From: Nonomuraea ceibae
GTDB taxonomy: Bacteria > Actinomycetota > Actinomycetes > Streptosporangiales > Streptosporangiaceae
NCBI RefSeq assembly: GCF_019396325.1
Contig: NZ_JAHKRO010000011.1
Span: forward strand, 1-64,000
Direction of reading: 5' to 3'
DNA length: 64,000 nt
Positions 43,842 through 53,345 of the stretch are shown in pieces; positions within the stretch are counted from its first letter, which is position 1; each line of letters begins with the position of its first letter. Made by a program: the position numbers and the translations under genes. A model generated the notes under the pieces. The model had not been told where the DNA came from. It worked only from the letters and a program-made list of their open reading frames with translations, and ran no database searches.

Positions 43842-45272
43842 TCAGCGGCCCAGCCTGGCCGCCGCCCAGAACAGCGCCAGCGCGGCCAGCTCGACGACGG
43901 CGGCCACAACCGGCAGCACGCCGCTGCCGTACGTCTCCAGGACCAGGCCGCCGAGCGCGCCACCGGCCGACACGCCGACGTAGACCGCGCTGCTGTTCAG
44001 CGCCAGCGCCTGCGGGCCCGCCGTGCCCGCCAGGGCGAGCAGGCGCGTCTGCGCGGGCGGCGGGATCCACCACGACACGCCCGCCCACACCAGCAGCACC
44101 GGCAGCAGCCACAGCAGCGCCACCGGCCGCAGGAACCAGCTCCCCACGAACACCGCCATCACCGCCGTGAACCCGCCGATCCCGGCCAGCAGCGCCCGGT
44201 CCGGCCCCCACCGGTCTGCGGCCCGCCCGCCGAGCATCCCCCCGGCCAGCCCCGCCACCCCCGCCAGCGCGAACACCCACCCCAGCTCCCTGGGCCCCGC
44301 CCCGGCCAGATCCCGCAGGAACGGCGCGAGGTAGGTCAGCAGCATCATGCTGCCGGTCACGATCGCCACCATCCCCAGCAACCCGAGCAGCACCCGCGGC
44401 CGCCCCAACGGCCGCACCCGCCACCACACCCCTCCCCCGGAATCCCGCACACCCGCAGGCGCATCCGCACCCCCAGACCCAGAATCCCGCACGCCCGCAG
44501 ACGCGAGGGCGGCCGACCCGGACGGAGAGTCGGAGGCGGACGCGCCCCCCGAGGCGGGAGCCGATGCAGAGGCGGACGCGGACCGGGAGGCTGCGGGGTC
44601 CCGGACAGTCCCGTAGCCCACGGCGGTCGCGTCGCCCGGGACGGACCCGGTGGCCGTACCGGTCGGGGTTTTGGGCTCGGGTTCGGTGGTCGGGTGGGTT
44701 TCTGCCGGTACGAGGTCGCGTACGTCGGGGAGGGTGCGGTGGACGGCGACGAGGGCGGCCAGCCCGAGCAGCCCGCCGAGGACGAACGTGGCCTGCCACC
44801 CGAACGCCCCGCCCACCCAGGTGCCGATGGGCACGCCGAGCACGAGGGACCCGGTGAGCCCGCCCATGACCAGCGCCAGGTAGCGCCCCTGGTGGCCTTC
44901 GGGCGCGAGGGAGGCGGCGATGGCGTACGCGGCGGGCACGACGGCGGCGGCGGCCACGGCGGCGAGCACGCGCAGCCCCATGAGCACGGGATAGCTGCTG
45001 ACCAGCGCGGACGCCCAGTTGGCGGCGACGAACAGCAGCAGCGCCCCGGTGATGAGCCGCCGCCGCGGCCAAGAGGCGGTGACCACGGAGGCGACCGGCG
45101 CGGTGAGCGCGAAGGCGAGCGAGAACGCGGTGACGAGCTGCCCGCCCGCCGCTTCGCTGACGCCGAGCCCGCCGGAGATGGCGGGCAGCACGCCGGCGAT
45201 CACGTAGTCGTCGGTGGCGAACGCGAACGCGGTGAACGTCAGCGCGAGCAGCCACCCGGGCGCACGGAACAC
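43842..45272 (-). CDS. MFS drug/metabolite exporter with long low-complexity loop
   Basis: A 476-residue DHA1-type transporter: opens LLALTFTAFAFATDDYVIAG, with GQLVTAFSLAFALTAPVASV and GRYLALVMGGLTGSLVLGVP. Between the two six-helix halves lies an unusually long loop (about residues 200-285) of Ala/Ser/Asp/Gly with repeats of AGVRDSG; family members have far shorter loops. It is divergent from a TetR gene across two tandem operators, so export is probably induced by the TetR ligand. Confidence 0.87.
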   Translation of the reverse strand: MFRAPGWLLALTFTAFAFATDDYVIAGVLPAISGGLGVSEAAGGQLVTAFSLAFALTAPVASVVTASWPRRRLITGALLLFVAANWASALVSSYPVLMGLRVLAAVAAAAVVPAAYAIAASLAPEGHQGRYLALVMGGLTGSLVLGVPIGTWVGGAFGWQATFVLGGLLGLAALVAVHRTLPDVRDLVPAETHPTTEPEPKTPTGTATGSVPGDATAVGYGTVRDPAASRSASASASAPASGGASASDSPSGSAALASAGVRDSGSGGADAPAGVRDSGGGVWWRVRPLGRPRVLLGLLGMVAIVTGSMMLLTYLAPFLRDLAGAGPRELGWVFALAGVAGLAGGMLGGRAADRWGPDRALLAGIGGFTAVMAVFVGSWFLRPVALLWLLPVLLVWAGVSWWIPPPAQTRLLALAGTAGPQALALNSSAVYVGVSAGGALGGLVLETYGSGVLPVVAAVVELAALALFWAAARLGR

Positions 45273-45292
45273 GAGGAGACCCCCTCAATAAA

Positions 45293-45332
45293 GGTAACAG
45301 TCGTTACCCAAAATAAGGTAACAGTCGTCACC
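45293..45332. promoter_or_regulatory. Tandem TetR operators between MFS and TetR genes
   Basis: Two 16-base palindromes, GGTAACAGTCGTTACC (45293-45308, perfect) and GGTAACAGTCGTCACC (45317-45332, one mismatch), spaced 24 bases apart between centres, in an A/T-rich gap. Such paired sites in a divergent TetR/exporter promoter are typical operators. Confidence 0.75.
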
Positions 45333-45358
45333 CCATCGCCGTCAAAGGGGATTCGCCG

Positions 45359-45958
45359 ATGGCCAGGACCGCCGACCCGGCCCGCCGCGCCGAGCTGCTC
45401 GACCAGATCGTGGACTACCTGGCGGGCCACGGCCTGTCCACGCTGTCCATGCGCCCGCTGGCCGAGCACCTGGGCAAGACCACGCGGGTGCTCACTCACC
45501 ACTTCGCCGACAAGGAGGCCCTGCTGTCGGCCACGATGGAACGCCTGGACGAGCGCCACCGCGCCTGGCTGCGCGCCCAGCCCGGCCGGACCGGCGCCGA
45601 CAGCGTGGGCACGATCATCCGCGCCACCTGGGACTGGCAGCTGCGCGAGGAGAACCTGCCGATCGCCCGCCTGGTCCACGAGATCGAGGGCCTGGCGGCG
45701 GGCGGCCGGCTGGCGGGGCAGGTGCCGAGGCTGCTGGCGGACCGGTCGGAGTTCGTGGCGGGCCTGCTGCGCGAGCGCGGCGTGCCGGAGGCCGACGCCG
45801 TGCGCATCTCGACGCTGGCCAACGCCGCCTACGCGGGACTGCAGGCCGACCTGCTCACGACGGGCGAGCGGGAGCGCGTGGAGCAGGCGCTCGACCAGCT
45901 CGTCACCCTGGTGGACGGGTGGGTCGCCGAAGCCGCCCAAGATCATCCCAAGGACTAG
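45359..45958 (+). CDS. TetR-family regulator of the divergent MFS exporter
   Basis: A 199-residue TetR protein. The helix-turn-helix covers residues about 8-55 (RRAELLDQIVDYLAGHGL, PLAEHLGKTTRVLTHHFADK); the ligand domain is LWD-rich and helical. The start ATG at 45359 lies 26 bases after the second operator, so it likely represses itself and the MFS gene. The next gene (nei-type) starts ten bases after its stop and may be transcribed with it. Confidence 0.88.
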   Translation: MARTADPARRAELLDQIVDYLAGHGLSTLSMRPLAEHLGKTTRVLTHHFADKEALLSATMERLDERHRAWLRAQPGRTGADSVGTIIRATWDWQLREENLPIARLVHEIEGLAAGGRLAGQVPRLLADRSEFVAGLLRERGVPEADAVRISTLANAAYAGLQADLLTTGERERVEQALDQLVTLVDGWVAEAAQDHPKD

Positions 45959-45967
45959 ACTGGGGGC

Positions 45968-46747
45968 ATGCCGGAAGGAGATGCCGTCTACCGTACGGCC
46001 GCGCGGCTGCGGGGAGCGCTCGACGGGCAGGTGCTGACCCGCTCCGACTTCCGGGTGCCCCGCCACGCCACCGCCGACCTGACGGGCCGGACGGTCCTGG
46101 AGACCGTCTCGCGCGGCAAGCACCTGCTGACCCGGGTGGAGGGCGGCCTGACGGTCCACACCCACCTGCGGATGGACGGAAGCTGGCAGATCACGCCCGC
46201 GGGCCGGCGGGTCGCGGGCGGCGACCAGGTGCGGCTGGTGCTGGCCAACAGCCGGTGGCAGGCCGTGGGCGTGCGGCTGGGGATGGTCGACCTGCTGAAG
46301 ACGGCGGAGGAGAGCCGGGTGGTCGGCCATCTGGGGCCCGACCTGCTGGGCGACGACTGGGATCCGGCCGAGGCCGTGCGGCGGCTGCGCCGCACCCCGG
46401 ACGCGACCATCGGCGAGGCGCTGCTGGACCAGCGCAACCTCGCGGGCATCGGCACCATCTATCGGGCCGAGACGCTCTTCCTGCGCGGGATCTGGCCGTG
46501 GCGCCGGGTCGGGGACGTCGAGGATCTGGAGGGGGTCGTCACGCTCGCGCGGCGGCTGCTCGACGCGAACAAACTCCATGCGGGCACGGTGACCACAGGT
46601 GACCGCCGTCCGGCGAACCAGACCTGGGTCTACGGCAGGGCGGGCAGGCCCTGTCGTCGATGCGGCACCCGCATCAGCCGCGGGGAGATGGGGGCGCAGT
46701 CACAGGAGCGGCTGATCCTGTGGTGCGGCGGCTGCCAGCCGGGCTAG
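45968..46747 (+). CDS. nei: Fpg/Nei-family DNA glycosylase (endonuclease VIII type)
   Basis: A 259-residue base-excision repair enzyme. [11 protein letters not shown] gives the catalytic N-terminal Pro and Glu (after Met removal); MPEGD rather than MPELP points to the Nei branch. The helix-two-turn-helix is [20 protein letters not shown] and the zinc finger is CRRCGT ... LILWCGGCQ. Expected to remove oxidised pyrimidines and nick DNA. Stop codons of this gene and of convergent clgR overlap in CTAG. Confidence 0.9.
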   Translation: MPEGDAVYRTAARLRGALDGQVLTRSDFRVPRHATADLTGRTVLETVSRGKHLLTRVEGGLTVHTHLRMDGSWQITPAGRRVAGGDQVRLVLANSRWQAVGVRLGMVDLLKTAEESRVVGHLGPDLLGDDWDPAEAVRRLRRTPDATIGEALLDQRNLAGIGTIYRAETLFLRGIWPWRRVGDVEDLEGVVTLARRLLDANKLHAGTVTTGDRRPANQTWVYGRAGRPCRRCGTRISRGEMGAQSQERLILWCGGCQPG

Positions 46748-47100
46748 GCCGCCACCATGTCCTTGACTTCGGGGAAGACGGAATCGGAGATCGACCCGGG
46801 GACCGAATCGGCAAGGGGGATGCGCTCGTGCTCGGGGGCTTCGGCGAGCACAGGGGCAGCCTGGAGCTCCGCCAGCGCGAACTGGTCGGAAACCTCACGC
46901 AGCACCTGCGACAACGGCACTCCCAGTGCCCCGCAGATGGACGCGAGCAGCTCGGAGGATGCCTCTTTCTGGCCACGCTCGACCTCGGACAGATAGCCGA
47001 GCGAGACACGCGCCAGCGTGGAAACCTCGCGAAGTGTGCGTCCCTGCCGCACGCGCAGCCGCCTCAGCACATCACCGAGCAGCTGACGCAGCAGAATCAT
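46744..47100 (-). CDS. clgR: ClgR-type XRE regulator of Clp protease genes
   Basis: A 118-residue XRE-family activator. [20 protein letters not shown] and [20 protein letters not shown] are typical of ClgR. It ends in DMVAA, a C-terminal Ala-Ala degron by which Clp protease degrades ClgR, giving feedback. A GGGAGGGAG run before the ATG at 47100 fixes the start; an open frame extends 50 codons upstream without support. Its place after ftsK-rimO-pgsA-cinA is standard for actinomycetes. Confidence 0.9.
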   Translation of the reverse strand: MILLRQLLGDVLRRLRVRQGRTLREVSTLARVSLGYLSEVERGQKEASSELLASICGALGVPLSQVLREVSDQFALAELQAAPVLAEAPEHERIPLADSVPGSISDSVFPEVKDMVAA

Positions 47101-47326
47101 CTGTCGCTCCCTCCCCGGCGTGGATGTCTTCACCACGCCCCGCGCGATCGGATCGTGCCGCCCATTGTTCTTCTTCGCTTCGTACATACTCCTCGCCGTC
47201 ATCATCGGGCGTCTCCGCCCCTGGGCCGCCGCTCGTGGCTCATCACTCACAGCTCCACCGTACCCGTATCAACCGACACCGCGTCAGACCGTGCCTCGCA
47301 TGTTCGCTCGGGACGTAACACGGTAA

Positions 47327-47818
47327 TCATCCGGAATGTTCCCCTTTATTGGCCCTCAGCACACTTGCCAGAAGATCGATGGCCTCGTCCACCGTCCCCT
47401 CTCTGATACGCGCCCGCTCCCCCGAAAGGCTCAACCGGCGCCCCCACACCTGACCATCGGGACCGCTGACCGCGACGTGGACCGTGCCGACCGGCTGCCC
47501 GTCCTGCGGCTCGGGCCCGGCCACCCCGGTCACCGCCAGCCCGTAGCGGGCCCCGCACACCCGGGCCGCCCCGGCCGCCATCGCCGCCGCCACGTCCGGA
47601 TGCACCGCGCCCTCCCGCCGCAACAGCTCCGCCGGCACCCCCAGCAGCTCCTGCTTCAGCTCGGTCGCGTACGAGATCACCCCGCCCCTGAACACCCGCG
47701 ACGCCCCCGGGACGGACGTGACCGCCGCCCCGATGAGCCCGCCGGTCAGCGACTCGGCCACCGCCAGCGTGGCCCCCTGCCGCACCAGCTCCGCCACGAC
47801 CTCGGCGACGTCCGCCAT
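47327..47818 (-). CDS. cinA: CinA-type nicotinamide-nucleotide amidase
   Basis: A 163-residue stand-alone CinA C-terminal domain (PncC): VAESLTGGLIGAAVTSVPGA, FRGGVISYATELKQELLGVP, GLAVTGVAGPE, VGTVHVAVSGP. It deamidates nicotinamide mononucleotide for NAD salvage. The start is four bases after the pgsA stop, in the same operon. Confidence 0.9.
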   Translation of the reverse strand: MADVAEVVAELVRQGATLAVAESLTGGLIGAAVTSVPGASRVFRGGVISYATELKQELLGVPAELLRREGAVHPDVAAAMAAGAARVCGARYGLAVTGVAGPEPQDGQPVGTVHVAVSGPDGQVWGRRLSLSGERARIREGTVDEAIDLLASVLRANKGEHSG

Positions 47819-47822
47819 GCTC

Positions 47823-48395
47823 TCACTCCCCGCGTGCCTGCCTGGCCACCTTGCGCAGCTTGACCGCCCTGATCACGTAATCGGCGCCGGTGCCCACGGT
47901 GACGACCAGGGCGGCCCCCATCACCGCCCAGCGCAGCGGGTCGGGCACGCCCGGCAGGATGTACAGGACGATCGCGGCGATCTGCAGGACCGTCTTGACC
48001 TTGCCGCCATAGCTGGCCGGGATCACCGCGTGCCGGATCAGCAGCAGCCTGAGCAGCGTGATGCCGAGCTCGCGGCCCAGGATCAGGATCGTCACCCACC
48101 ATGGCAGCTCGCCCAGGATCGACAGGCAGACCAGCGCGGCGCCGGTCAGCGCCTTGTCCGCGATCGGATCGGCGATCTTGCCGAAGTCGGTGATGAGCCC
48201 GTAACGCCGGGCCAGCTCACCGTCGAGATGGTCGGTGAGCGAGGCCACCGCGAACACGGCCAGCGCGGCCAGCCGCCAGCCCGTGCCCGGCACGAAGAGA
48301 CACACCACAAAAAAGGGGACGAGCGCCAACCGGAGGACCGTGAGGACGTTGGCGATGTTCCACGGGCTCACCACGCGGCGCTCGTCCCTGGTCAT
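47823..48395 (-). CDS. pgsA: CDP-diacylglycerol-glycerol-3-phosphate 3-phosphatidyltransferase
   Basis: A 190-residue membrane enzyme making phosphatidylglycerol phosphate. The CDP-alcohol phosphatidyltransferase motif is complete: [18 protein letters not shown] followed by KIADPIADK. It opens with [20 protein letters not shown]. The ATG overlaps the rimO stop (ATGA). About five helices are predicted. Confidence 0.92.
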   Translation of the reverse strand: MTRDERRVVSPWNIANVLTVLRLALVPFFVVCLFVPGTGWRLAALAVFAVASLTDHLDGELARRYGLITDFGKIADPIADKALTGAALVCLSILGELPWWVTILILGRELGITLLRLLLIRHAVIPASYGGKVKTVLQIAAIVLYILPGVPDPLRWAVMGAALVVTVGTGADYVIRAVKLRKVARQARGE

Positions 48396-49798
48396 GGACC
48401 GGCCTTGATCCGCGCGATGAGATCGACGCCCTCGGCGTCGACCACGACCGCGCGGACGATCTGCCCCTTGACCAGACCGATGCCCTGAACCGTGACCGAA
48501 CCGTCGACCTCGGGCCCCTGGTGGGCGGCCCGTCCCTCATAGCCGCCGTCGCCCAGGTCCTCGTCGATGAGCACGTCGACCTCGGTGCCGATGCGCTCCT
48601 CGGCCCGCTGGGAGGTGAGCTCCTCGGCCAGCTCGGTGAGCACGCGGACGCGCTCGTCGATGACCTCCTGGTCGAGCTTGCCGTCGAAGCCGGCCGCCTC
48701 GGTGCCGTCCTCGTCGGAGTAGCCGAACACGCCGATCACGTCGAGCCTGGCCTGCTCCAGGAAGGAGACCAGCTCGCCGAACTCCTCCTCCGTCTCGCCG
48801 GGGAAGCCGACGATGAAGTTGGAGCGCACACCGGCCTCGGGGGCCCGCTCGCGGATCGTCTCCAGCAGCCCGAGGAAGCGCTCGGGGTCGCCGAAGCGGC
48901 GCATCCGGCGCAGCACCGGCCCGCTGGCGTGCTGGAAGGACAGGTCGAAGTAGGCGGCGACGCCCTCGGTGCCGGCGAGCACGTCGATGAGCCCCGGCCG
49001 GAGCTCGGCCGGCTGCAGGTAGCTCGCCCGCACCCGGTCGACGCCCTCGACCGCGGCCAGGCGCGGCAGCAGCTTCTCCAGCGCCCGCAGGTCGCCGAGG
49101 TCCTTGCCGTAGGAGGTGGAGTTCTCGCTCACGAGGACGAGCTCGCGGACGCCGCGATGGGCGAGCCAGTCGGCCTCGGCCACCAGCTCGTCGGGGTCGC
49201 GGGACACGTACGCCCCCCGGAAGGCCGGGATGGCGCAGAACGTGCAGCGCCGGTCGCAGCCGGAGGCGAGCTTGAGCGAGGCCACCGGGCTCTCGTCGAG
49301 CCGCTTGCGCAGCACGCGGGGGCCGCTGGCGGGAGCCACCCCGGAGGGCAGGTCGCCGTGGCCGGGGATGGAGGATCGGGACCCGGCGCGCTCGACGGGT
49401 GAGATGGGCAACAGGGTGCGGCGGTCGCGCGGCGAGTGCGGGACGAGCCGCCTGCCTGCGATGACGTCGTCGAGGCGGCCACCGATGTCGGCGTAGTCGT
49501 CGAAGGAGATGACCGCACTGGCCTCGGGCAGCGCCTCGGCGAGCTCGTTGCCGTAGCGCTCGGCCATGCAGCCCGCGGCGACCACTTTGGCCCCCGAGTC
49601 CGCGGCGGCCAGCAGTGTGTCGATGGAGTCCTTCTTCGCCGAGTCGATGAAGCCGCACGTGTTGACGACGACGACATCGGGGTCGTCGTCGCCGAGCTGC
49701 CAACCGGCAGCCTCAAGTCGCGCGGCGAGCTCCTCGGAGTCGACCTCGTTGCGCGCGCAGCCCAGGGTGATCAGCGATGCGGTTCGGCGGGATGACAT
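48392..49798 (-). CDS. rimO: Ribosomal protein S12 methylthiotransferase
   Basis: A 468-residue radical SAM enzyme that adds a methylthio group to an Asp of ribosomal protein S12. N-terminal MTTase domain [20 protein letters not shown] with Cys also in [10 protein letters not shown] and [10 protein letters not shown]; radical SAM motif CDRRCTFC; C-terminal TRAM region (GEDE-rich tail). About 45 extra residues lie between the first two domains ([19 protein letters not shown]). ATG 49798 is preferred to GTG 49807; no ribosome-binding site is visible, so it may be leaderless with TACCGT as -10. Confidence 0.92.
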   Translation of the reverse strand: MSSRRTASLITLGCARNEVDSEELAARLEAAGWQLGDDDPDVVVVNTCGFIDSAKKDSIDTLLAAADSGAKVVAAGCMAERYGNELAEALPEASAVISFDDYADIGGRLDDVIAGRRLVPHSPRDRRTLLPISPVERAGSRSSIPGHGDLPSGVAPASGPRVLRKRLDESPVASLKLASGCDRRCTFCAIPAFRGAYVSRDPDELVAEADWLAHRGVRELVLVSENSTSYGKDLGDLRALEKLLPRLAAVEGVDRVRASYLQPAELRPGLIDVLAGTEGVAAYFDLSFQHASGPVLRRMRRFGDPERFLGLLETIRERAPEAGVRSNFIVGFPGETEEEFGELVSFLEQARLDVIGVFGYSDEDGTEAAGFDGKLDQEVIDERVRVLTELAEELTSQRAEERIGTEVDVLIDEDLGDGGYEGRAAHQGPEVDGSVTVQGIGLVKGQIVRAVVVDAEGVDLIARIKAGP

Positions 49799-49844
49799 GG
49801 TGAACACTACGGTATCGGGAGTTGGCCACCACCCGATGCAGGGG

Positions 49845-50609
49845 CTACCTGGCTCGCGGCTTCCCAGGCCCGAACGAGCGGCGCACGACCTCCCCCCGGT
49901 CGCCGATCCGGCCCAGCTCCTTGCCGTTGACCTGCAGTGACACCGCGCCCGCGTCGGCCAGCAGCAGATTGACCTTCGAGGCGGCCCGCCAGGTGGAGCT
50001 CGCGCCCGCCTTGAGCGTGCCGGAGAAGAGCTTGCGGCCCTGCGCGTCGTGCACGTTGAGGTAGGACGAGCGCTTGGCCTTGACCTTGACCACGACCAGG
50101 TCGCCCTTGGCGATGGCCATCGCCTGGCGCGGCGGCCTGGCCGGCGCCTCGGTGAAGGGCCGGTTGGGCGGCACGCTCGGCGCCGACGTGGCGTGCTGGA
50201 CCCCGGCCGAGCGGACCCGGTCGGACTCGCCGCCCATCACCCGCACCACGCCGAACACCACGACCACGGCCAGCGCCACGCCCAGCGCGGTCGTCCAGCT
50301 CGGGCCGCGCCGCTCGCCCAGCCGGACGCCGCGGTCGGCCCGGAAGACGTCAGAGGCCCGGACCGGCGGCGGCGCACCGCCGTGCTGCTGGTCGTAGAGG
50401 TGGACGACCGCCTCCGGGTCCAGGCCCACCGCCTTGGCGATCGCCTTGACGTGCCCCCGGGTGTAGAAGTCGTTCTCCGCGGGGTCGTCCCGTTCGATCG
50501 CCTGAATGATCACTTCGCGGATGCGCGTGTTCGCGCTCAGCTGCGCGACCGTCAGGCCCGCCGCCTCCCTGGCGGCCGCCAACATGGCACCCGTGCTCTG
50601 TTCCTGCAT
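49845..50609 (-). CDS. RodZ-like helix-turn-helix membrane protein
   Basis: A 254-residue protein: N-terminal HTH_25 domain ([40 protein letters not shown]), one membrane helix near residues 105-125 ([17 protein letters not shown]), then a DUF4115 domain ([33 protein letters not shown]). RodZ relatives link cell shape or division machinery to the membrane. GGGAGG seven bases before the ATG marks the start. It follows ftsK by 77 bases. Confidence 0.88.
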   Translation of the reverse strand: MQEQSTGAMLAAAREAAGLTVAQLSANTRIREVIIQAIERDDPAENDFYTRGHVKAIAKAVGLDPEAVVHLYDQQHGGAPPPVRASDVFRADRGVRLGERRGPSWTTALGVALAVVVVFGVVRVMGGESDRVRSAGVQHATSAPSVPPNRPFTEAPARPPRQAMAIAKGDLVVVKVKAKRSSYLNVHDAQGRKLFSGTLKAGASSTWRAASKVNLLLADAGAVSLQVNGKELGRIGDRGEVVRRSFGPGKPRAR

Positions 50610-50686
50610 CGCAAACGCCTCCCGACCACAACGGAGCGTAGTCAGATATATTCAACCAGCTACGCTCCGGGAAACGTGCATTGGGG

Positions 50687-53191
50687 TCATTCGCCACGCA
50701 GGTCGGCTAGCAATCCGGGCAGATCATCCGGTTTCACCAGCACCTCGCGGGCCTTCGACCCCTCGCTCGGGCCGACCACGTTGCGGCTTTCGAGCAGGTC
50801 CATCAGCCGCCCCGCCTTGGCGAAGCCGACGCGCAGCTTGCGCTGGAGCATCGACGTGGAGCCGAACTGCGTGGTCACGATCAGCTCGGCCGCCTGGATC
50901 AGCAGGTCGAGGTCGTCGCCGATCTCCTCGTCGATCTCCCGCTTGACCGGCGCGGCGGCCACGTCGTCGCGGTATTCGACCTGCATCTGCGTCTTGCAGT
51001 GCGCGACGATCTCGGCGATCTCCTTCTCCGAGACGAACGCGTTCTGGATGCGGATCGGCTTGCTGGCCCCCATCGGCAGGAACAGCGCGTCACCCTGGCC
51101 GACCAGCTTGTCGGCGCCCGGCTGGTCGAGGATGACGCGGGAGTCGGTCAGCGACGACACCGCGAACGCCAGCCGCGACGGCACGTTGGCCTTGATGAGC
51201 CCGGTGACCACGTCGACCGAGGGCCGCTGGGTGGCGATCACCAGGTGGATGCCGGCGGCGCGGGCGAGCTGGGTGATGCGCACGATCGAGTCCTCGACGT
51301 CGCGCGGCGCCACCATCATGAGGTCGGCCAGCTCGTCCACGATCACCAGCAGGTACGGGTACGGCTGGTAGACGCGCTCGCTGCCGGGCGGCGGCTGCAG
51401 CTTGCCGGCCCGCACGGCCTCGTTGAACTCGTTGACGTGCCGGAACCCGCTGGCGGCCAGGTCGTCGTAGCGCCGGTCCATCTCGCCCACGACCCATTCG
51501 AGGGCCTCGGCGGCCTTCTTCGGGTTGGTGATGATGGGCGTGATCAGGTGGGGGATGCCCTCGTACACGCTGAGCTCGACCCGCTTGGGGTCGACGAGCA
51601 CCATGCGTACCTCGTCCGGGGTGGCCCGCATCAGGATCGACGTGATGAGGCCGTTGACGCAGACGGACTTGCCCGCGCCGGTGGCGCCCGCGATGAGCAG
51701 GTGGGGCATCTTGGCCAGGTTGGCGACGATCGTGCGGCCCTCGACGTCCTTGCCGAGCCCGACGATCATCGGGTGGTGGTCGGCCTGCGCCACCTGCGAG
51801 CGCAGCACGTCGCCCAGGGCCACCAGGTCCTTGTCGGCGTTGGGGATCTCCACGCCGATCGCCGACTTGCCGGGGATCGGCGACAGGATGCGCACGTCGG
51901 CGGACTTGACGGCGTAGGCGATGTTCTTGGTGAGCGCGGTGACCTTCTCGACCTTGACCGCCGGGCCCAGCTCGATCTCGTAGCGGGTCACGGTCGGGCC
52001 GCGGGTGAAGCCGATCACCTGGGCGTCGATGGCGAACTGCTCCAGCACGCTGGTCAGCGCGTTGACGACGACGGTGTTGGCCTTGGTCTGCGGCTTTGGC
52101 GCGCTGCCCGGCTTGAGGAACTTGAGGTCGGGCAGGTGGTAGGGGCCCGCCTGCGGGGAGAGAACGAGCTGCTCGACCTTGCGCGGCGCGGGCGTCGGCT
52201 CCGGCGGCTCGGGCTGTTTCCTGGCCGGGGCCGGCGGCTCCTCGTCCTCCTCCGTGAGGCCGGGCACGATCTCCGGCGAGTGCTCGCCCCGCTTGTCCTT
52301 CTCCGCGATGACGGGCGTGTCGTACGGCTTGACGAGGTCTTCCGGATTGGCGGCGGGCTTCTTGACGCGCTTCTTCGGCGCCGTGGCGGGGGCGCCCTCG
52401 CCGCCCTGCCGCTCGAACAGCATGTGCCGCAGCTCGGCCAGCCGCTCCGGGATGCGGTGCACCGGCGTCGCCGTGATCACCAGCACGCCGAACCCCGACA
52501 GGAGCAGCAGCAGCGGGATCGTGATCCACGACGGCAGGATGCTCATCGGCGGCGCCGACACGATGAAGCCGACCATGCCGCCCGCCTGGGACACCTTGTC
52601 CATCGTGTTGTTCGCGTCGCCCGCCGGGTACGGGGTGCCGTTGGCGACGTGGATGACGCCGAGGATGCCGACGAGCAGCGCGCTCCACCCGATCACCATG
52701 CGGCCGGTGTCGGCGTTCTGGTCGGGGTGGCGCAGGTAGCGCCAGGCCAGCAGGCCGAGCAGCAGCGGCATGGCCCACGCCAGCGACCCGAACACCGCGT
52801 GGACCACGGTGTTGACCGCCTGGGATACGCCACTGCCGGTGTCGCGCCAGGTCATCGCGGCCAGCACGATCGCGCCCGCCAGCACGGCCAGGCCCACGCC
52901 GTCGCGCCGGTGCGCCGGGTCGAGCTCGCGGGCGTTCTTGCCGAGCGCCCGCGCGGTGCTGCCGATGCCGTTGGCCAGCAGCATCCACAGCCCGACCACG
53001 AGCTTGCCGATCATGGTGAAGACCCAGCTGATCGGGTCCTGGTGGGTCATCGAGCCCTTGCGGGCCGGCGTCGAAGCCTTGGCCCGGGACCGTCCCGCCG
53101 AACCTGCGCTCCGCTTGGCGGGGGTCGAGCGAGACGGGGCCGACCGCTTCGCCGGTCCCTTCGATGCGCTTTTCGGCGTACGGGTGGCCAT
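50687..53191 (-). CDS. ftsK: DNA translocase FtsK/SpoIIIE
   Basis: An 834-residue DNA pump. A basic Ala/Ser/Thr/Lys-rich N-terminal tail is followed by four membrane helices (about residues 55-235), a Pro-rich linker, the motor with Walker A IAGATGAGKSVCVNGLI and Walker B LLVIVDELADLMM, and the gamma DNA-reading domain (LLIQAAELIVTTQFGSTSML, LRVGFAKAGRLMDLLE). It moves chromosomes through septa in division and sporulation. ATG 53191 was chosen because it starts the typical MATRT basic tail; the open frame runs on upstream with no other support. Confidence 0.93.
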   Translation of the reverse strand: MATRTPKSASKGPAKRSAPSRSTPAKRSAGSAGRSRAKASTPARKGSMTHQDPISWVFTMIGKLVVGLWMLLANGIGSTARALGKNARELDPAHRRDGVGLAVLAGAIVLAAMTWRDTGSGVSQAVNTVVHAVFGSLAWAMPLLLGLLAWRYLRHPDQNADTGRMVIGWSALLVGILGVIHVANGTPYPAGDANNTMDKVSQAGGMVGFIVSAPPMSILPSWITIPLLLLLSGFGVLVITATPVHRIPERLAELRHMLFERQGGEGAPATAPKKRVKKPAANPEDLVKPYDTPVIAEKDKRGEHSPEIVPGLTEEDEEPPAPARKQPEPPEPTPAPRKVEQLVLSPQAGPYHLPDLKFLKPGSAPKPQTKANTVVVNALTSVLEQFAIDAQVIGFTRGPTVTRYEIELGPAVKVEKVTALTKNIAYAVKSADVRILSPIPGKSAIGVEIPNADKDLVALGDVLRSQVAQADHHPMIVGLGKDVEGRTIVANLAKMPHLLIAGATGAGKSVCVNGLITSILMRATPDEVRMVLVDPKRVELSVYEGIPHLITPIITNPKKAAEALEWVVGEMDRRYDDLAASGFRHVNEFNEAVRAGKLQPPPGSERVYQPYPYLLVIVDELADLMMVAPRDVEDSIVRITQLARAAGIHLVIATQRPSVDVVTGLIKANVPSRLAFAVSSLTDSRVILDQPGADKLVGQGDALFLPMGASKPIRIQNAFVSEKEIAEIVAHCKTQMQVEYRDDVAAAPVKREIDEEIGDDLDLLIQAAELIVTTQFGSTSMLQRKLRVGFAKAGRLMDLLESRNVVGPSEGSKAREVLVKPDDLPGLLADLRGE

Positions 53192-53345
53192 GATGCCAAA
53201 GGTACGTCGGAGCCCCGGCGAAATCACCGTGACTCGCCGGTGTCCCCGCGAAACCCTTCTTCGTAACTCGCCGTTCCCGAGCCGTTCAGTCTGCCACTCT
53301 GAGAGTGACCGAACTGCCACATCGAGTGATGTTCTAGGACGCACA

